DNA from: Planococcus citri
Lineage: Eukaryota; Arthropoda; Insecta; Hemiptera; Pseudococcidae
NCBI RefSeq assembly: GCF_950023065.1
Contig: NC_088677.1
Span: forward strand, 67,047,469 to 67,111,468
Reading direction: 5' to 3'
Length of the DNA: 64,000 bases
The position numbers were made by a program, and so were the translations under genes. Within the stretch, counting starts at the first letter, position 1, and every line of letters begins with the position of its first letter. Shown in pieces: positions 26,328-37,965 of the stretch. Below the pieces are notes generated by a model that was given only the letters and a program-made list of their open reading frames with translations, had not been told where the DNA came from and made no database searches.

Positions 26328-27319
26328 ATGGCTACCCCTACAAATGGAACCGGCAATCTAGTCGATGAATTTGAAGAAGCATTTTTGGTAAGAAAATTTC
26401 AACCCTCATAACTTGACGCTGATTTGTAGCTTTTTGTTCAATTCGGTTTTTTGATTATTCACAGTCATTGATGCAAGTTTTGGCCAAAGAAGAAGAGAAT
26501 TTCAACAGTCTGGAACGGGACGAAAATCGTGTCGATATTGACCAAGCTTCATTGAAATTTCTCGATATAGCACGTCAGCTCGAATCATTCTTTCTTCAAA
26601 AACGTTTCGTTTTATCAGCATTAAAACCGGAATTAATCATGAAAGAGGTATGTTTCTAGCACACCGAAGCATTCATGACAAATGTAATCTTCATGCAATC
26701 TTGATTTTATCCTCAGGAAACGGCCGAATTACGATTAGAACTACAACGAAAAGACGAACTGCTGAAACGTCATTACGAAAAAATCAACGTTTGGCAAAAC
26801 ATGCTCACAGACTTACAAAGCTACGCTAAATCTCAATCTGCCGGCATAGGACACCCCAGTCCCGTACCATCAGGTAGCGGCCAACCGCAAATGAACAACG
26901 TACCTCCACCAACAGCACCGGGTCCAATGCAGGGACCTCCAACACCTTCCAATCCAGCTCTCTTAAACGCGATCCAGCAACTCCAACAACAACAGCAACA
27001 GCAGCAACAACAACAACAACAGCAGCAGCAACAGCAATTACAAATGCAACAACAGCAGCAACAGCAACAGCACATGCATCAACAACAGCTTCAACAAATG
27101 CAGCAGCAAATGTCAGTCGGTATACCGGGAAATGGAGCCGGTCTCGGTGGTAATGTTGGACCTCTGCTGTCTCCCCAACAAGCCATGTTCATGCAGCAAC
27201 AAAACATAGCCCAAAGAGCTTCTCCTTTTGGTAACCAAGGTACTGGAAATGTGCTCGGACCTTTGGCTTTTTTGGAAAAAACCACAAGTAATATCGGAAT
27301 GCCTGATGGTCGCAGGTGA
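26328..27319 (+). CDS. MED28: Mediator complex subunit 28
   Basis: Head-module-associated Mediator subunit linking activators to RNA polymerase II. Exons 26328-26387, 26465-26647 and 26717-27319, in frame, 281 aa (human 178). Residues 1-125 match the family: NLVDEFEEAFLSLM, helical DIDQASLKFLDIARQLE, FFLQKRF and the coiled-coil ELRLELQRKDELLKRHYEKI. The extra length is a Pro/Gly linker and a long Gln tract (about 168-215) coded by mixed CAA/CAG. The C-terminal GPLAFLEKTTSNIG block is the family end. The stop is UGA followed by C, the leakiest context, and the frame beyond it is unusual (next feature). Alternative: the GT of the stop (CGCAG|GTGACG) could also be a donor, but no acceptor is evident. 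Confidence 0.95.
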
Positions 27320-27388
27320 CGAGGGCGCGGGAGGGGGAGGGGCAGAGGTCGTGGTCGGGGCAGAGGAGAATACGATCCTTGCCCCTAA
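27320..27388 (+). CDS. MED28: Candidate stop-readthrough extension of MED28 (RG repeat tail)
   Basis: In frame after the UGA at 27317-27319 come eight Arg-Gly dipeptides, then EYDPCP and a TAA at 27386-27388. All six Arg codons and all four Gly codons are used, so this is not a triplet or hexamer microsatellite; it looks like protein-level selection on an RG box. RG/RGG tails bind RNA and are arginine-methylated in other proteins. The UGA-C context permits readthrough in Drosophila. It may instead be a former coding end truncated by a recent stop, or an unusual GC-rich 3' UTR. Confidence 0.5.
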   Translation, partial: RGRGRGRGRGRGRGRGEYDPCP

Positions 27389-28255
27389 TCCCTCCTTTTC
27401 TGCTGTACATATTCGCTTATGAATACAGCAGCGCGCGCTTTTCAATTAGCGAATTTCCAGAAATTATTCCGTGTTCCCTTTCCTTTCCTTTCTGCCTTCC
27501 GTTCGATTTTTCATTAGGTTCAAATTTTTTCATATTCGGAAAATCTGAAAGAATGGTCCGTCGGTCGACTGCGGAAGTTTTTATTATACTTAATGGTTTG
27601 TACAGAGGATTAATGGTCTTGAAATTTAAGACCGATGTCTAAATAATTGATTATTGTACTATAGGTATCTCTTCTTGTTCAAGAAATATGCGCCGTTGCG
27701 CCGGAGTTCGAGATGTTTGTACATATTTCATTCGTATAGCTTAGATGTTTTTATATTATATTATGTATTTTGATGGCCAAGTCATTGTGTTATATTGTGT
27801 ATACTCTTACTGTATATATGTTATTTTTTCTATTAAAATATATTTATTTCTTAACAATATTATTTCTCGTTTTTGATTATTTTTACAAAAGTCTAAACAA
27901 AAATCAATTTTTCTAGTATGAAAAATGGCAACACTGAGAGCAGAAAATTTCCGAATTTCGTATCGTTTTCTTCGAAGTTTTCTTTTAAAATTAAAATTCT
28001 CAATATTCTATTTTCTTTCTACTATTCAAACTCAACTCAGGACAGAATCTGGTTGCTTTTAAACCCACAAAGTTTCACAATTCTCTGATTTTTGCGAAGT
28101 ATTTTCGATTCGAAGTTCAAAATTCAAACTCATTTGATTTCCCCCTTTTCTCCCTCCATCTTTTGTTTACCCTCCTAACCTTCCAAAATACTGATAACTC
28201 GACTGAAAATTGATAACTACAAAATAATTTATAAAATTTACGTAAATCTGCCAAA
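27389..28255. other. MED28 3' UTR and NDUFS6 promoter region
   Basis: The MED28 3' UTR probably ends near 27860, where TATTAAAATATA precedes a run of T/A. 27880-28255 is AT-rich and must contain the NDUFS6 promoter. No other gene seen. Confidence 0.5.
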
Positions 28256-28797
28256 ATGTCCGGTAAATTCTTACAAACTGTTGGTGTAAATCTTAAAGAT
28301 AAGCTGATCCGTCAAATAAGCCTTGACTCTGTCAGATTTCGAGATGTCATATTCCAAAAAGGTCTTTACGAAGGAGCAGAAGATAAGGAAACACACACAG
28401 GCCAGGTAAGCATTTCAGACTTCATTCGCTCCTACAGCTTGGGTAATTTCTTTATGATACCACCTTTTTTCAGAAATACGAAAAAGACGATGCGAGAAGG
28501 CTTCGTTTCATGAACTCGCCAAAGTACGTGAATCCAAATGTAGCCATAGATTTAATCGCTCAAGTGCCACCGATTGCTTCTAAGGATCGAGTTGTTTGGT
28601 GTGATGGTGGAGATGAACATGTCGGACATCCTAAAGTGTATATTAATTTAGTGAGTAATTCTTTCTATATGCGATCATTCTACCGCTTTCGTGACCGAGA
28701 TTAATTTGATGCGTACGATTTTCAGGATAAACCAGGCAATCACTCCTGCGGTTACTGCGGGCTAAGATTTTATAAAGAAGATCACCACCACGATTGA
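28256..28797 (+). CDS. NDUFS6: NADH dehydrogenase iron-sulfur protein 6 (complex I, 13-kDa zinc subunit)
   Basis: Accessory subunit of mitochondrial complex I, needed for late assembly of the N-module. Exons 28256-28405, 28474-28650 and 28726-28797, all phase 0, 132 aa, normal family length. The N-terminal ~45 residues are basic and amphipathic, fitting a mitochondrial presequence. The zinc site is complete: Cys93-x8-His102-x14-Cys117-x2-Cys120 (VVWCDGG...GHPKVYINL...HSCGYCGLRF). The tail DHHHD is histidine-rich. Confidence 0.96.
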
Positions 28798-29298
28798 TCG
28801 TACTCTTGTAAATATGTATGGTTAGTTTCAATGTAAAATATTTGTTTAAATTAATAAAATATCGTTATTTAAAACGCATTTATTTCGTATAAATCAACAC
28901 TAAGTAAACGTTTCAACAACTTATCAATATAAACGCAAACATATCACAATTGAATAATTGGAAAAATCGATGAAAGTTACAACTATTAATTTTCATACAC
29001 GATTACACGTATTTTGTGATGCTTAAGCGAGCAATTAAAATACATAGCATTGGTAAACGTACCAACTTCGACGGTGGTTTCAGACCCTAAATAAAAACAT
29101 TACAACGCGAAAGGAAGAGTAAAATACAATACATAAAAATTATCACTCGATATCAATATCAAAAAGAAAAACAACACGTCAATATAAATAAATACACAAT
29201 ATGAAAATATTTAAAAACTAGACCTTATAGATATGTCGTTTTGATATAAAATTTCAGACTAGCATTATATTGAGATAGAAAAAAAACTACGGATGGGC
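28798..29298. other. 3' intergenic region between convergent NDUFS6 and GLG1
   Basis: Short AT-rich spacer shared by two 3' UTRs. Nothing else recognised. Confidence 0.5.
28853..28858 (+). terminator. Poly(A) signal of NDUFS6
   Basis: AATAAA 56 bases after the stop codon, followed by T-rich DNA. Confidence 0.7.
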
Positions 29299-32200
29299 TT
29301 ATTTATTTTTCAGCATGACTGCTCTGCGAGTCACTCGACCACAGAACAAGCCTAACATGAATATCACTCCAATAATACTACATAAGCTAACGACGATATA
29401 CTTCTTAGAAGGAGATCTGGATACATGATCGATTAGTTCTTGGAAATTTTTCGGCTCTGAATTGATCTGTGTGAATAAACATTTATTAGATGAACTCCAA
29501 ATGAAACAATTTAGTTTCAAAATTCAAAAAATATTTACCAAAGGCTCTGCGTTCTTGAACATCTCCATTCTTTGAGTTAATTTAAATTTACAGTCCGGCT
29601 GTAATGATCTTTTCTCTGATGCGAGTATTGTTTCTAAACACTGGAGAACTACACATATGAAACGAAGAAAATATTAGCGAATAATTGAAATATTTGTGTT
29701 CAGAAAACATCCCCCAGGCAAATACTTACCTCTTCCAGCTCCTGGAGGAACATCTATACAATATTTCGTAATATCTAAAGCGCAAGATTGATGAAGAATG
29801 GGATCAACGTGGATGTCAGCTTTGGCTTCTTCGATCAAACCAGCCACTTCTAATCGACATGCTCGATCAGTGATTCGACCATCAGTAAAGGCCACTTTCA
29901 AACATTCTTCTACTTTACCGGAACTTCCACTTTCCTCCAGTTTTACCTCTTCGCCGCAAATATTATTAATCTGTAATTTAATATCGAATTTCAAGAGTTA
30001 GCAACTTCATTTTGAAACATTTCTAATGAAATAATTCACCAATCAAATTACCTCATCAGTACACAGGTTGCGTAATAAAGGATTCAACTTATAATTAAGA
30101 GCTGATTCTTTCAGCACAACTGAGAGCTGTTTTTCACACTCTTTTCGTAATTTTCGTTCCCTAAATTTGACCTGCAAAGTGAATAAAGTAAAGTTAATAC
30201 CCATTTTCAACATTTACGAAGATCCTCGTGAAGTAGAATTAAAATACCTTTAAACATTTTAGAATTTTACCCTCGAATTCAACATCGGGTAAGTGATTTT
30301 TCAGGAAAGACATACAGAATTTACCAATATCTTGAGTACAGCCTTTTTGCAGCGCCGGATTCAAGCGGTAATCGGCGCTTTGTTCAACCATTCGTTTTAA
30401 AACTAATGATTTGCAGTTGCTGTCAAAGACTGGCTCGTCTTTGAATTTCTAAAATTGGGGAAAAACAATTAGAACAAATGGAAGAATGTACGATCGATTA
30501 ACACGAATGCTGAAAAATTACTTTCAAACAGACGAGCGCTTGTGACATATCAACGCCTTTACAATACTCTTTGATCATCTGTTTGCACGTCGTCAACAAT
30601 GTATAATCACTCGAACTATCGGTGAAGTCGTGTTGTTCTAATTTAAACACCATTTTATGGCAAGGAGCACTTAATGAATTTTTACGTTCGACAAGACATT
30701 CCAAAACCTGTAAAAATTAACAGTAAAATAAATTTATTTTCCTTCATTGGGAAAAAGCGTCAAATGAATTATGTAAATATGTACCTGGGCTGATTTTGGT
30801 TCCACTTTACTGCACAACGTTTTTATATCTTTATCGCAAGAGGATTTTAATTTCGGATCCAAGTCGATAAATTCTCTTTGTTGGAGTAACTGGCCCCTTA
30901 ATTGATATCTGCACTCTTTGGATAATTTATATTTCTCGTCTTTTAACGTGTCGTTTTGAGTGACTTCGCTGAGACATTCAACGACCTGGAAATGTTCATA
31001 AATTATCAAACAATTCATAAAAAAATAAGATGAATCGAGAAAATGGAGAAAGAAATAACCTGAGCTTTTGTATGAGCCTTGGGGCAATATCGAATCACAT
31101 AAGGTCGACATGCTTCCTTAAATGCGACAGTGAAATGATAATCGTTGATACTAATCAACTGGAAATGTTCGATAGTTGCTCTACATTTATAATCTAGTCG
31201 AGTTTGTTCGTCATTTTTATGCTTAATTAAACATCCCATCGCATCGTGTGAGTCTCCTTTGACGTTACGTAATTCTTCCTGTAATATTTAGAGAATTAGA
31301 TGAAGAAATAAAACATTAAATTTGAAGTTATCAGTCAAGTTTTTGCTTACTTTACAATACACGTCGAGTATTTTTCTACAATGTGTTTTCACAACTGGAT
31401 TTAAATTAATATCAGAGGCTTCAGCTTCAGTGAAATTACCCACGACCATTTTACATTTCGGTTTCAAACTGAATACAAACGTAATTAAAATATTAGCGAA
31501 TTCTCGAACTGACTGAAATTAAAAGAGCAGAAAAAGAGACAGGTTTATTAACCTGGTATATTTATCTTGCAAACATAACATCTCTTCTCCAAGTCCGGTC
31601 TTTTGGGTACAATATAAAGCCAAATCATCCATACACATTTCTTCAACTTCGGGTATGAGCTCGGCACTGACGGCTCGTTGCCTCATCACTCTTCTGACTT
31701 GTTGTTCGCATTCTGGCTTCAGCTTAAAAAATAAATTGAGAAATATGTTAAGGAAATATCCAATTGGCAAGGTTTTAGAATAAGATTGATTACACATTTC
31801 AGAGTGTTTTACCTTATTTGTAGATTCGATGGAGTATACGTATCTGTATAAACATGGTAAGACTAACGGGCCTCGTTCTGGATCCATTCTAGAAGGCTCG
31901 TCGTTCCAGGTATTTTTAGCATGGCACATTTTAACAGCGTCATTTTTACACGCTTTGAAAAGTTGAGGATCCAATTTGAAATCACGTGCTATGAAATACT
32001 GTATTTGCATGAGCGCTGATTCGCAATCATTTTCCATCTTATTCGAGTTGATGTTATCCATCAAACACGAAATAACTCTGAAATAAAATCAATCTCGTGA
32101 GCATGCAATATGCATTTTAAAATATTACTGAATAATTCAAAAACGAAGAGATGCTCACTTTCCATCTTCTCCAATTGTGTCTGGGCAAACGTTTCTAACA

Positions 32201-33799
32201 ACCGATTCGCAAGCTTTCCTCAAGATAGGATCGACTCTCCAGTCTTCCCCAGCGTCAGTTATCTTTAGCAAATTTTCTAGCTGTAAAGATATCAGAAGTT
32301 ATGTAGTTGACTAATACTGCAGAGAAAACATCTACATTAGCCTTAGGTACTCACAGCTCTTTGGCAAGGCATAGAAACGACAGTTTGTTTACGTCGTTTT
32401 GGACGCGAATGTTCTAATAAGCAATGGATTGTTTTGCCACCGGATTCCAGTCCGTTACAAAAATTATCAATATCTTCCGAACATTTTCCAACTACTTCGG
32501 GAGAAAGTCGGTAATCTTCCATGAGAAACTTCCTATGTCTGACCATCTCCGATCGGCAGTCTGCGCTGATTTTACTACCTACGAATATAAATTCCGAGTT
32601 ATAAATTTTCTCGGTAATTTAATGAGAAAAAGAAAATTAATTTTAAATACCATTATGAGCTGCGTTCTCTAAACACAGTAATATTTGAGCCAATCTAACT
32701 TTACGATGATCAGATGTGCTTCGTTTACATTTATATAATTTGATATCAGCTCGACAAGCTCGAACTAGACCTTTACTGACTTCAGTATCTTTAACGACTA
32801 GTTTCTCTCGTTTGAATAATTGTTCTCGACACTGCAACAAAATTACGAAATACAGACTGCACAGATGATAACTTTCAGGATTGTAGTGAAAGATACCTGA
32901 GGAGTCATTTTAGGATCGTTGATGGAATCTTGTAAACATTTATACGTCAATTCGGAATTAGCGTTTTCCGAATCCGAACAGAACATCCTTCGATCTTTAG
33001 AGCACGAAAACTGCAATACTTTATCCAACTGGATGTCTTCGCCTTGGATTTCAGATATAAATAAGATCTCATCTTTACATTCGCCGTTGATTATGCTATC
33101 GATTTGTTTTTGCAAACAGTCCAAAACACCTCCGTCTTCGAAAATGGTCTGAAAAAAAATAGAAATTTGAATACTTCAGCGTTCTCTTCGAAATACTTGC
33201 GATAAAGATGGCTCTAACTCACCATAGAATACTCGTTATTAAGCGCCGAGTTGCACTTTAATTTTGAAATATCATTTTCGCATAGTTGAATATAATTCGA
33301 AGCAAATTTAAAGCTCGACATAAGCAGGTATTCTATCCGTTGGATAATACTTTGGCAATAGAAATCAGTCTGCTTGTCTTTCTGTTCTAATACGCATGAA
33401 ATATATTTCTGTTCTGGTTTACATGGTAGCGTTTTAATATCATCGGGGCAATTTTGATTCAATGTACGGCGAAGACCTTCATCTCTGAAGAAATTTCGTG
33501 CATGTTCACCTATCACAGCTCGACATTTATCGTTGAAATGCGATGCCTGGAAATATTTCCAATATTAGTTCAGTTCAATCATATTACTCGAAGTAATTAC
33601 TTACATCGAAACGCTGAACACATTCCAATAAATCTAATTCTGTAGCGCTTGGTTTATTGCCGCATAGTTGAAGCAGACTGCACTGAGATTCATCTCTGAG
33701 TAACTTGACACATTCGACCGATACAAACAAAAACGCGATCAGGTGAACAAAGGTACCGACGGAATTCATTTTCAGTTCTACACTGAGATTACATTTCAT
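29299..33799 (-). CDS. GLG1: Golgi apparatus protein 1 (cysteine-rich FGF receptor / ESL-1)
   Basis: Type I membrane protein of the Golgi that binds FGF and other ligands through many Cys-rich repeats. About 17 exons on the minus strand, with approximate spans 33605-33799, 33226-33547, 32897-33150, 32650-32832, 32353-32572, 32160-32281, 31814-32080, 31550-31722, 31350-31513, 31060-31279, 30784-30987, 30525-30708, 30247-30449, 30050-30172, 29729-29971, 29540-29648 and 29299-29468. Two in-frame starts exist: ATG at 33799 and at 33769. The second begins a clean signal peptide (MNSVGTFVHLIAFLFVSVEC) and is preferred. The ectodomain carries repeated C-x3-C...C-x3-C blocks (for example CKNDAVKMC, CSEDIDNFC, CDKDIKTLC). 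It ends with one transmembrane helix (VVSLCSIIGVIFMLGLFCG) and a short basic tail, as in vertebrate GLG1. Exon edges are by eye; family is certain. Confidence 0.92.
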
Positions 33800-34793
33800 A
33801 CTCTTTTGTGAAATTCATATTTTGTAATTTGGATCGGTAAATTTTCATTCAAACAAACACAAATCAAGCGCGGAGTAGATAAAGGGATAAAAAAAATATA
33901 TTATTGGAGTGAACTGAAGGACCCCTGAAATGAATGATGCAGAAAGTAGATTGAATAAACCAGAATGATTATTGAAACTTGGTTTTATTACTAAAAAACT
34001 ATTCTTTGATCATGTCCCTTGTGTGTTATCAATAGCAATTCAAAATTATGCAAAAAATTTCTAAAAAACAAAAAAAAATTGATTGCAATTATCTAAACAG
34101 TAAAGTGAGCAAAATTCGGCATTATTGTGATTTCAGTGTGACCACCACAAAAATTCAAGTGATTAAAAATAGCTCTTGTGGAAAATTACTTTTCGTACTT
34201 GACCACTTTATATTTTTTAATTGAAATATAGAAATTAAAAAACATAATTTTTAATAATGAAAAATTATAGTCAACAATACAAAATCTATCGTCTCACTAT
34301 TTCTGAAAAAAATGGAAAATACCAAATTCAATTCGATCGACTAAACCGATTTTAATTTTTAAATATTACTTAACTTGACACTGCTGGTCAACAAAGACAC
34401 CGCGCAAAAAAATGAAAATTTTTTGAAACGGACTTTTAACGAATTTTGTGATTGCGGTTGCACAATTTTCAAAAAATTAATCATTTTCCAATTTTTTCAA
34501 GTTACTTCTGTTTGCTTTGCGTTATTTCTTGAGTATTCGTCAAAAATATCGACGTATTCTCCAAAACTCCAACTTACTGTTGCAGCACCGACACCGCAAA
34601 TCTTCCGAGTGGTATTCGAATTAGTCATTCATATTCATATTGCTGAGCCATCGATTCCGTTGAGGCCAAGTAAGTCATGAAATCTTTACCACATTACATC
34701 ATCGTACCGACATATCTTTACAAAAATGCGTAATTTGAGTACGATCGCATCAAAACAATCCATTCTAATGATAGTCTTTCTATCATACAGATC
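33800..34793. promoter_or_regulatory. Divergent GLG1/BAF intergenic region with BAF 5' UTR intron
   Basis: About 1 kb between opposed starts. A donor (GGCCAA|GTAAGT) at 34670 and an acceptor (CATACAG) ending at 34790 define a 5' UTR intron just before the BAF ATG, so the BAF promoter lies upstream of about 34650. The frame at 34375-34680 overlaps this leader and is not a gene. Confidence 0.6.
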
Positions 34794-35138
34794 ATGTCTA
34801 ACACAAGTCAGAAACACCGTAACTTCGTTTCGGAGCCGATGGGTGAAAAGCCAGTAACCGAATTAGCCGGAATCGGAGATGTCTTAGGAACTCGACTGGA
34901 GAAATTAGGATTTGATAAAGTAAGTATTGGGATTGAATGTATAAAGTCTTAATGCAGAATCGTGATGATTCCGATTGTACTCTTGTTACAGGCATATACT
35001 GTCTTAGGACAATATCTGATTTTAAAAAAAGATCAAGAATTATTTGAATTGTGGTTAAAATCAAGTGTACAGGCGAATGCCAAACAGTCTGGAGATTGTT
35101 ACAAATGTCTAACTGACTGGTGTCACGAATTTTTGTAG
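34794..35138 (+). CDS. BAF: Barrier-to-autointegration factor, isoform with last exon 2a
   Basis: Small dimer that bridges double-stranded DNA and binds LEM proteins and lamin, shaping chromatin and the re-forming nuclear envelope. Exons 34794-34919 (42 codons) and 34992-35138, phase 0 join, 90 aa (human 89). Conserved N-terminus SQKHRNFVSEPMGEKPV, helix-hairpin-helix ELAGIGDVLGTRLEKLGF, and the end CLTDWCHEFL. The second exon is more diverged (SSVQANAKQSGDC) than the alternative exon 2b downstream. No AATAAA is seen right after this stop, so the transcript may run through exon 2b as 3' UTR to the signal at 35699. Immediate neighbours downstream are two larger genes with BAF-like domains. Confidence 0.95.
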
Positions 35139-35399
35139 ATTTTTAACGTCTTGAGGATAGATAACTCACGATTCTTATAACTTTTTATGTTTATTTGTAG
35201 TGTGATTTAATTTTTTTTTACTATGTGTAACTGAATTCGTGTTAAATGATGTCAAAATTATTTTAATTACCGTTTTTAATGGCTTACATGATACTACTAT
35301 TTTTTTTCGTACGAAACGAAACGTTGAAATTTCGCTTTATGTGTGTTGTGTAATTATTTGTATTCGACAGTAAGTATTGAAACAAGTCCAATATTGCAG

Positions 35400-35546
35400 G
35401 CTCATACCGTATTAGGACAATTTCTCGTGTTGAAAAAAAACAAAGAATTGTTTCAAATATGGATTAGAGATCAGTGCGGAGCCAATGGAAAACAAGCCGG
35501 AGAATGTTATCAGTGTTTAGCTGACTGGTGTAATGAATTTTTATAG
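35400..35546 (+). CDS. BAF: Alternative last exon 2b of BAF
   Basis: Preceded by a good acceptor (AATATTGCAG). It opens in phase 0 and has exactly the same length (147 nt, 48 codons plus stop) as exon 2a. The peptide is 29/48 identical to 2a and is closer to general BAF (LGQFLVLKK, CGANGKQ, CLADWCNEFL). Joined to exon 1 it gives a second complete 90-aa BAF. The sequence GTAAGTATTG, which begins intron 1, recurs at 35371 just upstream, so the tandem duplication included the intron start and perhaps the end of exon 1. There is no start codon or own first exon, so a separate BAF gene is unlikely. The frame is intact, with no stops. Confidence 0.85.
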   Translation, partial: AHTVLGQFLVLKKNKELFQIWIRDQCGANGKQAGECYQCLADWCNEFL

Positions 35547-36704
35547 CTGCTGTATTTCTAATTCCCCGAAGTGTGTTTGATTCCTAAAGTTTCTCATTTT
35601 TTTAATTTTCATTTTATTCGAGTATTTTGTTTTGTGTGACATGGTATTCATATTGTAAGTTGATGTAATGAGTCTTTTTTTTCGTTTTAAATTAGGTGAA
35701 TAAATTATTGTGATTACGTTGAAGTTACGTCTTGTTCATGTGTATTGAAGTATTACGTGCATGACTTTATTTTACAGACGTTTTTCCTTTGTTACCCTAT
35801 ATTTATTGTATTAACATTGACTAAGATATCGGTAATTATTTTCTAACGTGCACTATATTTTTGAAGTAAATTTATTTTTTATTATTTCTGTGTTTCAATT
35901 TACTTACGATCTGATTTGCGAATAATTATGATGAATTTTTACAAGCTTCGTGGTGTTATTGAGGGTCATTGGCCTACTTGAATTCGAGAATGCAATATTT
36001 CTTTAAATCTGGGTTATTGCAAGTAAAAATGAATTATGGAATTCACTTTGGTTCTTTTTAATCTCTTGTGAATTCAGAATTTCACGAATCAATTTAGGAC
36101 TCGTCTCAAGGACATGATATTTGTATACCTATAGCTACCAAGCTAAGCAAAATAGTGTGTCTGGTGTTGTTTTAGTCACCATGTACGTAGGAACACTTGC
36201 AGTCGATGAAATCTGCATCAGGTGGGAAAATATGTAAATTGGAAAGGGCCAAATTGTGTCTTCGTCATGATACAAAAAGAACCTTCCCTGAAAGGAATAC
36301 TGAGGGAAGGAAGAGCGTCGCAGAGGAGAGCAGTTGGATGCGAACACCAAATTTACATAATTCATATTTTTAGAAATTCTGCCCATAACAGAGGGACAAG
36401 TTGATATTGAAATTCCATCAAAAATATTGAGAAAAATTACGAAAATAGATTGATTACCCAAGAAAGTACATTTACGACGAGGGGAAAATATTTTCAAACC
36501 TTATTTTTAATTTTTATGCCCTGTTGGAGGATTGGGTAGGTATAAAATACTAAATTTTCGAGTTCTAAAAATGAGCCTACGTCAAAAAAAAAATTATCAA
36601 AGTCACCTTTGAGCCTTTTTAATTACTCGCATTGGCAAATTTGGGTTCAGAGAATAAATAAATTACAGATAGGTATCGGATCAATCGGATTTTCCATTTA
36701 GTAC
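35547..36704. other. BAF 3' region and intergenic DNA
   Basis: BAF 3' UTR to about 35730, then DNA without a recognised gene. The frame 36135-36497 (-) has no known domain and looks like repeat-derived DNA next to the foldback element. Confidence 0.5.
35699..35704 (+). terminator. Poly(A) signal downstream of BAF exon 2b
   Basis: AATAAA 150 bases past the exon 2b stop; the only canonical signal seen close to either BAF last exon. Confidence 0.65.
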
Positions 36705-37534
36705 AGGCGCTAGCTTACGTGACGTATGCACTTTGAGGTGCTCGAGGTTTGATGGCTGATTATTGTAGAGGACATTTCCCTTGATTAAAAAAGTGATGTT
36801 GTCGCCCCCTCACGTGGTCCACATTTTTGCTAGGGGGCCAAAACCCCCTCGTTTTTCGGTTTTTCGCAATTTTCTCAAAAATGGTTGCATTTAGAGATAA
36901 AATACCTCAGAGGAAAAATGTAGAGCATCAAATTTCCTACCAAAAATGTTCTATGCACCTTTTCCGTATGTGTGATAGTTTTTGAGATATGGATGATTGA
37001 AGTTACGCCACGAGCGCATACACGTGTACATGTATTAGGTAAGGTTATGCTATATGCGTAGTACACATACAGCAAAGTAGCAATTCGATATCAAACAAAT
37101 TGCAGTACAAGTTTTATTTTAGTTTTATTTCTTACAAGAAAGCCCACTGTAATCATATTGGGAATTCCTCATAATCCGCCCCCTTCCCCCTAAAGCCACT
37201 AGGTACTTTTAAGAATTCAGCTCTTAAAATCAAGTTTTTTGCTTTCAGTGCAAGTATATCTACTTACATAATATACGAGTATGAAAAATTCCTACAAATA
37301 ACTGTTTACAATTTTTTAATTTTTTTGGTATGTCCCATAGGAAGGCAGTGGTTGGGTCTGGGGAGAGGGGATCTCACGAAGAGTGTTTGAATACGAGTAC
37401 ATGTACCTATGTATGCATATATTTGGTGCACCAAGACCTTTACAAGCATATAAATCTCATAGCTTACGTGCTATGTATTCATGTTTGTACCTGCGTACCT
37501 GGTAACCAAAGAGTCCTTTCAGGGGGCTGGTACC
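36705..37534 (+). repeat. Left arm of the foldback element
   Basis: Inverted counterpart of 37966-38787. The inner edge is at GGTACC. Confidence 0.85.
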
Positions 37535-37965
37535 TCTCCCCTACAATCTTCTATTTGATTACAAAAATGAAAAAGATCAATACTTTTCTCCTTTAACTTG
37601 TAAAAATAGAATTAATGTTGTCCAGAGAGGTTGAGAGGAAAGTTTTAAAATTTGTAGCTCTTTTACAGAAATCTTGGAAGAAGTTTCGTACAAAAAACTT
37701 TCACGCCAACAGATCAAAATGCAATGTTGTTACAGCATTGATTTTTTGCATTTTCGAAATAGAACAGAAGAACTTTTCATTTTCTTTTCAACACATCTCA
37801 CAAATCTCTATAATTCGTTGAAATATATTTCTCTAGCTATAGAATTCATTAAAAATGAATGAACCGGATTTTAAGAGGTTTTTTATTGTAAAAATTTCAA
37901 AGGAAAGAAAATTAAAAATCGAGAATTTTGGAATAAAATTGCAAATGGTGGGAGGGGGTGATAAA

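Noticed and set aside
26833..27075. Poly-Cys frame on the minus strand
   Set aside because: Antisense shadow of the MED28 glutamine tract.
35400..35546. A separate second BAF gene or pseudogene
   Set aside because: There is no start codon or first exon of its own; the intact phase 0 exon after a good acceptor fits an alternative last exon better.
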